Part shown: in pieces, positions 56,479-64,000 of the stretch
Layout of the letters: the number at the start of each line of letters is the position of its first letter
Numbering within the stretch: the first letter of the stretch is position 1
Origin: Chromobacterium haemolyticum
GTDB taxonomy: Bacteria; Pseudomonadota; Gammaproteobacteria; Burkholderiales; Chromobacteriaceae
NCBI RefSeq assembly: GCF_002081825.1
Contig: NZ_MUKU01000013.1
Location: forward strand, 62,001-126,000
Direction: 5' to 3'
Length of the DNA: 64,000 nucleotides
Notes under the pieces: model-generated
Told to the model about the DNA's origin: nothing
What the model saw: the letters and a program-made list of their open reading frames with translations, nothing else
Database searches by the model: none
Program-made: the position numbers and the translations under genes

Positions 56479-57930
56479 TCACAGCACCGGCGCGCGGCTA
56501 TGCCAATCGGTGGCCAACTGGAACTGATGCGCGACGTTCAACATCTTGGCTTCGCCGAAGTAGTTGCCGATGATCTGCAAACCGATAGGGCGGCCATTCG
56601 CGCTAAAGCCGGCCGGCACGCTCATGCCCGGCAAACCGGCCAGGTTCACCGACAGCGTGTAGATGTCGGACAGATACATCTGCACCGGGTCGTCGTTCAT
56701 CGCGCCGATGTCGAAGGCCGCGGTCGGCGCCACCGGCCCCAGGATCACATCGCACTGCTCGAAAGCGGCTTTGAAATCGTTGGCGATCAAGCGACGGACT
56801 TTCTGGGCCTTCAGATAATAGGCGTCGTAATAGCCGTGCGACAGCACATAGCTGCCCACCAGAATGCGGCGCTTGACCTCGCTGCCGAAGCCTTCGGCGC
56901 GGGTCTTCTCATACATGTCCTCCAGGTCTTTGTACTCGGCGGCGCGATGGCCGTAACGCACGCCGTCGTAGCGCGACAGATTGGTCGAGGCCTCGGCCGG
57001 CGCGATCACGTAGTAGGCCGGGATGGATAGTTCGGTATTGGGCAGGCTGATGTCCACCACCTGCGCGCCCTGCTTCTTCAACACCGCCACCGCCTCGTCC
57101 ACGGCGCGCGCCACGTCGGCGCTCAGGCCGGCGGCGAAGTATTCACGCGGCAAGCCCACCTTGAGGCCGGTCAGCGGCTGATTCAGATCACGGGCGTAGT
57201 CTTCGCGAGCGCGTTCCAGGCTGGTGGAGTCGCGTTGGTCGAAGCCGGCCATCACATTCAGCATCAACGCGCAGTCCTCGGCGGTCTGCGCGATCGGGCC
57301 GCCCTGATCCAGCGAGGAGGCGTAGGCCACCATGCCGTAACGCGACACCACGCCGTAAGTCGGCTTGATGCCAGTGACGCCGCAATGGGAGGCCGGCTGG
57401 CGAATGGAGCCACCAGTGTCGGTGGCGGTGGCCACCGGCGTCAGCCGCGCGGCCACTGCGGCGGCGGAACCGCCAGAGCTGCCGCCCGGCACCGCTTTCT
57501 GGTCCCAGGGATTTTTCACGGCGCCATAGAAGGAGTTCTCGTTGGACGACCCCATCGCGAACTCGTCCATATTGGCGCGACCCAGCGTCACCATGCCGGC
57601 AGCCTCGCATTGCTCAACCACATGAGCGCTGTACGGCGACACGAAGTTGTCCAGCATCTTGGAGCCGCAGCTGGTTTTCCAGCCCTGCTGGCAGAACAGA
57701 TCTTTGTGGATGATGGGCACGCCGGTGAGCGCATGGGCCTTGCCGGCGGCGATGCGCGCGTCGGCGGCGGCGGCCTCGGTCAGCGTCTTGGCGCGGTCGA
57801 CGGTGACCAGCGCGTTGAGCGCCGGATTCAGAGCTTCGATGCGATCCAGATATTGGGTGGCCAGCTCAAGGCTGGAGACTTCCTTGGCCGCCAGCTGCCG
57901 CGACAGTTGCTTCAAAGTAGACTGTGTCAT
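56479..57930 (-). CDS. gatA: Asp/Glu-tRNA amidotransferase subunit A
   Basis: A 483-aa amidase releasing ammonia from glutamine. The amidase signature ...[33 protein letters not shown] supplies the Ser-cisSer pair and the catalytic lysine lies in [11 protein letters not shown]. Works with GatB/GatC to convert Glu-tRNA(Gln) and Asp-tRNA(Asn). The gap to gatC has a small TCCCGC/GCGGGA hairpin (57993-58008). Confidence 0.97.
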   Translation of the reverse strand: MTQSTLKQLSRQLAAKEVSSLELATQYLDRIEALNPALNALVTVDRAKTLTEAAAADARIAAGKAHALTGVPIIHKDLFCQQGWKTSCGSKMLDNFVSPYSAHVVEQCEAAGMVTLGRANMDEFAMGSSNENSFYGAVKNPWDQKAVPGGSSGGSAAAVAARLTPVATATDTGGSIRQPASHCGVTGIKPTYGVVSRYGMVAYASSLDQGGPIAQTAEDCALMLNVMAGFDQRDSTSLERAREDYARDLNQPLTGLKVGLPREYFAAGLSADVARAVDEAVAVLKKQGAQVVDISLPNTELSIPAYYVIAPAEASTNLSRYDGVRYGHRAAEYKDLEDMYEKTRAEGFGSEVKRRILVGSYVLSHGYYDAYYLKAQKVRRLIANDFKAAFEQCDVILGPVAPTAAFDIGAMNDDPVQMYLSDIYTLSVNLAGLPGMSVPAGFSANGRPIGLQIIGNYFGEAKMLNVAHQFQLATDWHSRAPVL

Positions 57931-58042
57931 TTCAAATGGAATCTTTAGCTATCCGGGAATGGCGCCGCCGTCCTTTCAGACAGCGACCGGCGCCGGCCTC
58001 CCGCACGGGCGGGAACCTAAATCGGCGCAGGCAATCAGAGCA

Positions 58043-58330
58043 TCACTCGATGACCTTGGGGACCAGGAACAAGCCCTTTTCTACTTGCGGGGCCACGGCC
58101 TGGAAAGCTTCGCGCTGATTGGTTTCGGTAACGATATCTTCGCGCAAACGCAAAGAGACATCCTGCGGATGGGCCATCGGCTCGATGCCGTCGGTATTCA
58201 CCGCTTGCATCTGTTCGATCAGGCCAAAAATATTATTGAGTTGCTTGCTTGTCGCGGCAATTTCCGCTTCATTGACATTGATGCGGGCAAGCTTGGCAAT
58301 TCGTGCGACATCCTGATGCGTCAGCGACAT
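58043..58330 (-). CDS. gatC: Asp/Glu-tRNA amidotransferase subunit C
   Basis: A 95-aa subunit that stabilises GatA on Gat[56 protein letters not shown] is the full family start. ATG 58330 with GAGGACACC upstream; the extra five codons in the frame are ignored. First gene of gatCAB, divergent from mreB. On the minus strand TATGAT around 58376 could be its -10. The interval 58331-58696 has no other gene. Confidence 0.95.
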   Translation of the reverse strand: MSLTHQDVARIAKLARINVNEAEIAATSKQLNNIFGLIEQMQAVNTDGIEPMAHPQDVSLRLREDIVTETNQREAFQAVAPQVEKGLFLVPKVIE

Positions 58331-58642
58331 GGTGTCCTCGTTCAAAACCTTTAATATTTCAAGCGTTATAGGGTATCATAGCCCGCTTGATTCTCCCAAG
58401 ATCGACATCACGCCACGGCGTTATTTCGACAGCGCTTTCACCGCGCTGCCGACAGGCGGCAAGCCGCCGCGCCGGGGCCGGATCGTGCAGGCCTCATCAA
58501 CCCGACACAGCGTCGGAAAATGATGCGCAAGGCCAGCCGGGCGAGGCCGCTTAGCCGGCGTCGCCCAGTGGGCGCCAAGCGTCGTTTTGCCACGCGGCGG
58601 GTAGACTCGGGTCGTACGAGTAGACAACAAACAACAGATTAA

Positions 58643-59740
<1,098 letters not shown>

Positions 59741-59812
59741 ACCGGAACGGCCGACGCCCGCCTGAGCCCGGCTCCGGCGGCGGCGGCCGCTCGTAATGCA
59801 AGCGATGATGGC

Positions 59813-59839
59813 GGGCGCGCGGCAAGCGCGCCCGTTTTT
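59813..59839 (+). terminator. Intercistronic terminator/attenuator between mreB and mreC
   Basis: GGGCGCGC (59813-59820), 5-nt loop, GCGCGCCC (59826-59833), then GTTTTT. It lies inside the operon, 72 bp after the mreB stop. It may lower mreC-D expression relative to mreB by partial termination. Confidence 0.72.
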
Positions 59840-59879
59840 GAAGCACAGCGCCCCGCGTCAAGGGGCGAGGTCTGAGCCG

Positions 59880-60785
59880 ATGGACTTTGCCAACACCCCC
59901 AGCTTTTTCCGCTCCGGGCCGCCGCCCGGCGCGCGCTTGGCCATGGCCGTGGCCGCCTCGGTGGCGCTCCTGGTCGGCGACAGCTATTTCGGCCTGATGG
60001 AACAGGCGCGCGAAGCCACCTCGCTGGCGCTGTACCCGGTGCAGCGCGCGGTGAACATGCCCGCGCAGGCGATGCGCCACGTCAGCGACTTTCTCAGCTC
60101 CCAAACCGAACTCAAACAGGAAAACACTGCTTTGCGCGTGCGCCAGCTGGAAATGTCGGCGCAACTGTCGCGGCTGCAAACCCTGCAACGCGAGCTGGAC
60201 GAAGTGCGCAAGCTCAACGGCATCAAGTCCAGCTACCACCAGCAGGCGCAGATGGCCGAAACGCTGTATACCGGCCGCGATCCGTTTTCCTACAAAATCA
60301 TCATCGACAAAGGCAGCGACGCCAACCTGAAGGCCGGCCAGCCGGTCGTGGATGCCAGCGGCCTGCTGGGCCAAGTCACCCGGGTGCAGCCGCTGACCGC
60401 GGAAGTCACCCTGGTCATAGACAAGAACCAGATGGTGCCAGTAATGGTGGCTCGCACCGGCCAGCGCGCCATCCTGTACGGCTACGGCGGCGGCGTGGAA
60501 ATCCGCTATCTGCCGCAAAGCGCCGACATCAAGGACGGCGACCACATCGTCACCTCCGGCGTGGACGGCGTTTATCCCGCCGGCATCCCAGTGGCCCGCG
60601 TGACCCGGGTGGAGCGAAATCAGGGCGCCACCTTCGCCCGCATCGCCACCTCGCCCCTGGCCGGCGTGCAGCAAACCCGCTATATGCTGGTGCTGGGCGA
60701 GAAGCAGGCGCCGCCGCGTCCGCCAGAGCCGGCCCCCATCGTCAAAAAGAGCAGGGGCGGCAAGAAAGCCGCCGCCGAGGAGTAA
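59880..60785 (+). CDS. mreC: Rod-shape determining protein MreC
   Basis: A 301-aa bitopic protein: one helix (GARLAMAVAASVALLVGDSYFGL), a coiled coil (ELKQENTALRVRQLEMSAQLSRLQTLQRELDEVRKL) and periplasmic beta domains (YKIIIDKGSDANLKAGQPVVDASGLLGQVT). The basic, Pro-rich C-terminus is a low-complexity tail. ATG 59880 with a GGCGAGG RBS; the frame is open 28 codons upstream but reads through the hairpin and is rejected. Confidence 0.95.
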   Translation: MDFANTPSFFRSGPPPGARLAMAVAASVALLVGDSYFGLMEQAREATSLALYPVQRAVNMPAQAMRHVSDFLSSQTELKQENTALRVRQLEMSAQLSRLQTLQRELDEVRKLNGIKSSYHQQAQMAETLYTGRDPFSYKIIIDKGSDANLKAGQPVVDASGLLGQVTRVQPLTAEVTLVIDKNQMVPVMVARTGQRAILYGYGGGVEIRYLPQSADIKDGDHIVTSGVDGVYPAGIPVARVTRVERNQGATFARIATSPLAGVQQTRYMLVLGEKQAPPRPPEPAPIVKKSRGGKKAAAEE

Positions 60786-60791
60786 GCCCCG

Positions 60792-61295
60792 ATGACGTTC
60801 GAGCGCCCCAAGGAACTGCTCAAACCGGTGAAGCGCCGCTTCATCCTGTTCACCTTCATCTTCGCCGTCCTGATCGAACTGATTCCGCTGCCTCACGGCA
60901 GCACGCGCTGGCTGCCGGACTTCATCGGCATGCTGATCCTGTACTGGGTGATCAACCAGCCGCGCCGGGTCAATATCGGCACTGCATTCATGCTGGGCCT
61001 GGTGGCCGACATTTCCACCACCGGCCTGTTCGGCCAGCACGCGCTAGCCTATTCGATCACCGCTTACCTGGCGCTGGCGCGCCAGCGCCAGGTGGTGATG
61101 TTCAACCTAGGCCAGCAAACGCTGGTGGTGCTGGGCCTGTTGCTGACCAACCAGCTGATCATGGTGGTAGTGCGCATGCTCACCGGATCCGCCTTCGTCG
61201 GCTGGGGCTATTTCCTGCCGCCCTTGATCGGCGCCTTGCTGTGGCCGCTGCTGACCAAGCTGATGCTGATGCCCTACCGCCACAACGCGGCATAG
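60792..61295 (+). CDS. mreD: Rod-shape determining protein MreD
   Basis: A 167-aa inner-membrane protein with five to six helices: FILFTFIFAVLIELIPLPHGSTRWLPDFIGMLILYWVINQPRRVNIGTAFMLGLVADISTTGLFGQHALAYS is the conserved MreD core. GGAG upstream. Six bp after the mreC stop. Confidence 0.93.
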   Translation: MTFERPKELLKPVKRRFILFTFIFAVLIELIPLPHGSTRWLPDFIGMLILYWVINQPRRVNIGTAFMLGLVADISTTGLFGQHALAYSITAYLALARQRQVVMFNLGQQTLVVLGLLLTNQLIMVVVRMLTGSAFVGWGYFLPPLIGALLWPLLTKLMLMPYRHNAA

Positions 61296-61310
61296 CGCCG
61301 CGGACCGTCC

Positions 61311-63251
61311 ATGCCTCAACCCACCCGCTTCAAAAACCCGCAGGCCGAAGACAGCCAGTTCCAGCTGCGCCTAATCGTCGCTTACGCGTTGATCGTGCTG
61401 ATGTTCCTGGTGCTGCTCACTCGCTTCATCTGGCTGCAAGTGCTGCAGCACGAACACTTTTCCACGCTGGCGCAGAACAACCGCATCTCGCTGGTGCCCA
61501 TCCTGCCCAACCGCGGTCTGATCCTGGACCGCAACGGCGTGGTGCTGGCGCAGAACTACTCCGCCTATACGCTGGAGCTGACGCCCAGCAAGATCCCGGA
61601 TCTGGCCGCCACCGAGGCCGAGCTGCGCAAACTGGTGGAGATCACCCCGCGCGACGAGCGCCAGTTCAAACGCCTGCTGATTGAAAGCAAGAACTTCGAA
61701 TCCATCCCGCTGAAAACCAAACTCAGCGAAGAAGAGGCCGCTCGCGTCGCCGCCCAGGCCTGGCGCTTCCCAGGCGTGGAAGTCAAGGCTCGGCTGTTCC
61801 GCGATTATCCGTTCAAGGAAATGACCAGCCATGTGCTCGGTTATATCGGCCGCATCAACCAGCGCGACAAGGAAAGGCTGGAAGAGGAAGAAAAAACCGC
61901 CAATTACAAAGGCTCCAATTACATTGGCAAGACGGGTCTGGAAGCCGTGTACGAGGATGATCTGCACGGCAAGGTCGGCTTCGAGGAAGTGGAAACCGAC
62001 TCCGGCGGCCGCGCGGTGCGTTCACTGCGGCGCACGCCGCCGGTCAACGGCAATACCCTGAAGCTGGCGCTGGACATTCGCTTGCAGGAAATGGCGGACA
62101 AGCTCTTTGGCAGCCGCCGCGGCGCGCTAGTGGCGATAGAGCCGTCCACCGGCGGCGTACTCGCCTTCCTATCCAAGCCGGGCTTCGATCCCAATCTGTT
62201 CATCGACGGCATCGACACCCAGACCTGGACCAATCTGAACAACGACTGGCAGAAGCCGATGATCAACCGCGCGCTGCGCGGCACCTACCCGCCCGGCTCC
62301 ACCTTCAAACCCTTCATGGCGATGGCCGCGCTGGAAAACCACGCCATCGGCATGCGCGACATCCGCCCGGCGCCCGGCTACTTCACCCTGCCCGGCTCCA
62401 GCCACCAGTTCCGCGACAGCAAGAAGGCGGGCAACGGCATGGTCAATCTGCAACGCGCGATCGAAGTCTCCAGCGACACCTTCTTCTACAAGCTGGCCTG
62501 GGACATGGGCATAGACAAGATCCACCCGGCGCTGGCGCAGTTCGGCCTGGGCAGCAAAACCGGCATCGATCTGGACGGCGAATCCATCGGCGTGCTGCCG
62601 TCCAAGGAATGGAAGGCCCGCCGCTTCGCCCGCTACAAGGAAGAGTTCCGCCGCTGGTATCCGGCCGACGTGGTCAGCATCGGCATCGGCCAGGGCTTCA
62701 ACGCTTACACCCCGCTGCAAATGGCCAATGCCACCGCAATCATGGCCAATGACGGTCAAGTATTCAAACCGCACCTGGTGCAGCAAGTGGTGGATACCCG
62801 CAGTGGCAAGGCGCGCATCATTGAACCGATGCCCACCCGCCAGATCCCGTTCAAACCGGAAAACTTCGAATACGTGAAGCGCGGCATGGAGGGCGTGATG
62901 ACGCGCGGCACCGGCGCGCGGCTGGGCGTGGGCCTGCAGTACTCGATGGCGGGCAAGACCGGCACCGCCCAAGTGGTGCAGATCAAACAGGGCGCCAAGT
63001 ACAACGCCTCAGCCCTGGCCGAACAATACCGCGACCACAGTTGGTTCATCGCTTTCGCCCCGGTGGACAAGCCTCGCATCGCCGTGGCGGTGATCGTGGA
63101 AAACGCCGGCTTCGGCGCCGCCGCCGCCGCGCCCATCGTGCGCTCGCTGTTCGATTACTACTTGCTGGGCAAAGTGCCGAAAGACATCGAAGGCACGCTG
63201 AAGACCATGCCCACCGACACCGCCAACGACAATGCAGACCTCTCTAATTAA
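61311..63251 (+). CDS. mrdA: Elongation-specific transpeptidase PBP2
   Basis: A 646-aa bitopic PBP: helix at residues ~24-44, pedestal beginning [26 protein letters not shown], and transpeptidase with S330-T-F-K (YPPGSTFKP), SSD ([10 protein letters not shown]) and KTG (MAGKTGTAQ). Cross-links the lateral wall with RodA. Overlaps rodA by 20 nt. Confidence 0.97.
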   Translation: MPQPTRFKNPQAEDSQFQLRLIVAYALIVLMFLVLLTRFIWLQVLQHEHFSTLAQNNRISLVPILPNRGLILDRNGVVLAQNYSAYTLELTPSKIPDLAATEAELRKLVEITPRDERQFKRLLIESKNFESIPLKTKLSEEEAARVAAQAWRFPGVEVKARLFRDYPFKEMTSHVLGYIGRINQRDKERLEEEEKTANYKGSNYIGKTGLEAVYEDDLHGKVGFEEVETDSGGRAVRSLRRTPPVNGNTLKLALDIRLQEMADKLFGSRRGALVAIEPSTGGVLAFLSKPGFDPNLFIDGIDTQTWTNLNNDWQKPMINRALRGTYPPGSTFKPFMAMAALENHAIGMRDIRPAPGYFTLPGSSHQFRDSKKAGNGMVNLQRAIEVSSDTFFYKLAWDMGIDKIHPALAQFGLGSKTGIDLDGESIGVLPSKEWKARRFARYKEEFRRWYPADVVSIGIGQGFNAYTPLQMANATAIMANDGQVFKPHLVQQVVDTRSGKARIIEPMPTRQIPFKPENFEYVKRGMEGVMTRGTGARLGVGLQYSMAGKTGTAQVVQIKQGAKYNASALAEQYRDHSWFIAFAPVDKPRIAVAVIVENAGFGAAAAAPIVRSLFDYYLLGKVPKDIEGTLKTMPTDTANDNADLSN

Positions 63252-64000
63252 ACGCATCTGGGAACAGATCAAAGAGCCGCTGGACGGCTGGCTGATGCTG
63301 TTCCTGGGCATGATCTTCGTGGTCAGCATGGTGTTGCTGTACTCGGCCAACAACCAGTCCTTCGACAAGATAGACAATAAGCTGATCTACACCAGCCTGT
63401 CGCTGGTCATTATGTGGATCATCGCCCGCATGCGGCCGCAAAGCATCATGAACTTCGCGCCGCCCATCTACGGGCTGGGCGTGCTGCTGCTGCTGGCCGT
63501 CCACTTCAAGGGCGTCACCGTCAACGGCTCCACCCGCTGGCTGGAACTGGGCATCACCCGCATCCAGCCATCCGAAATCATGAAAATCGCGCTGCCGATG
63601 ATGCTGGCCTGGTTCTTCCAGAAATACGAACTGTCGATGCGCTGGTGGCATTACTTGGTGGCCGCCTTGCTGATGGCCGTGCCCAGCGCGTTGGTGCTGA
63701 AGCAACCGGATCTGGGCACCACCCTGCTGATCGCCGCCGCCGGCCTATTCGTGCTGTTCTTCGCCGGCCTGCCATGGAAAGTGATCTTCACCGGCATCGG
63801 CCTGGGCGCAGCCAGCCTGCCCATCGTTTGGAACCTGCTGCACGACTACCAGCGCCGCAGGGTGCTGACCATGATAGACCCCACTACCGATCCCTTGGGC
63901 GACGGCTACCACATCATTCAGTCCATGATCGCCATCGGCTCCGGCGGCCCTTGGGGCAAGGGCTGGCTCAACGGCACCCAGACCCACCTCGATTACATTC
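63232..64000 (+). CDS. rodA: Elongation-specific peptidoglycan polymerase RodA, N-terminal part (runs off window)
   Basis: The frame opens at ATG 63232, inside the end of mrdA, and is uninterrupted to the window edge (256 codons). [54 protein letters not shown] and [27 protein letters not shown] are SEDS-family RodA signatures, including the PSE-KI motif. Partner of PBP2. C-terminal helices are beyond the window. Confidence 0.95.
   Translation, partial: MQTSLIKRIWEQIKEPLDGWLMLFLGMIFVVSMVLLYSANNQSFDKIDNKLIYTSLSLVIMWIIARMRPQSIMNFAPPIYGLGVLLLLAVHFKGVTVNGSTRWLELGITRIQPSEIMKIALPMMLAWFFQKYELSMRWWHYLVAALLMAVPSALVLKQPDLGTTLLIAAAGLFVLFFAGLPWKVIFTGIGLGAASLPIVWNLLHDYQRRRVLTMIDPTTDPLGDGYHIIQSMIAIGSGGPWGKGWLNGTQTHLDYI

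Overview
The window is about 64 kb of GC-rich chromosome from a betaproteobacterium. The protein content and the division/wall gene order (mraZ-rsmH-ftsL-ftsI-murE-murF-mraY-murD-ftsW-murG-murC-ddl-ftsQ-ftsA-ftsZ-lpxC) fit Neisseriales. A Chromobacterium-like member of Chromobacteriaceae is my best guess, by inference only, since there is no rRNA to check. I see no rRNA, tRNA, CRISPR array, prophage or intact insertion sequence.

Layout. 1-9.5 kb: end of a PhoD-like phosphatase; a NitT/TauT-type ABC importer made of a double permease and an ATPase with no binding protein beside it; a DUF721 protein; a small exported protein; a glutamate-synthase-like FMN protein; a PhyH dioxygenase; and a Tat-exported AcpA-type phosphatase. 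9.5-11.8 kb: the clearest accessory patch. It holds a roughly 318-bp MITE-like inverted-repeat element, a family of 85-bp repeats around a perfect 26-bp palindrome, an orphan 149-aa gene, two tandem 121-bp palindromic repeats, and a higBA-type toxin-antitoxin pair. 11.8-15.7 kb: the sulfate uptake operon sbp-cysT-cysW-cysA. 15.9-29.7 kb: proA, a WbuC cupin, a DUF2214 membrane protein, a cluster of DnaA-box-like 9-mers, a DUF2252 protein, a chemoreceptor with a sigma-28-like promoter, a PuuA-like glutamine synthetase, a universal stress protein, TlyA, YceH, YfaZ, a cupin, and a divergent MFS/AraC pair. 29.7-36.5 kb: an M13 peptidase, a GST, a dsdA-dsdC pair for D-serine catabolism, a frame-disrupted BASS-family transporter, and moaC.

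36.5-64 kb is almost entirely cell-envelope and division machinery. On the minus strand runs the complete dcw cluster, densely packed with many 1-4-nt overlaps. It is read from a recognisable sigma-70 promoter over which four 10-bp-spaced MraZ boxes lie. Next comes gatCAB (Glu/Asp-tRNA amidotransferase), minus strand, ending in a strong terminator. Divergent from it is the elongasome operon mreB-mreC-mreD-mrdA-rodA, with rodA cut by the window edge and an internal terminator-like hairpin after mreB. Lipid II synthesis (mur genes, mraY), septal synthesis (ftsW/ftsI) and lateral-wall synthesis (rodA/mrdA with mreBCD) are thus encoded within 28 kb, together with the committed lipid A enzyme lpxC.
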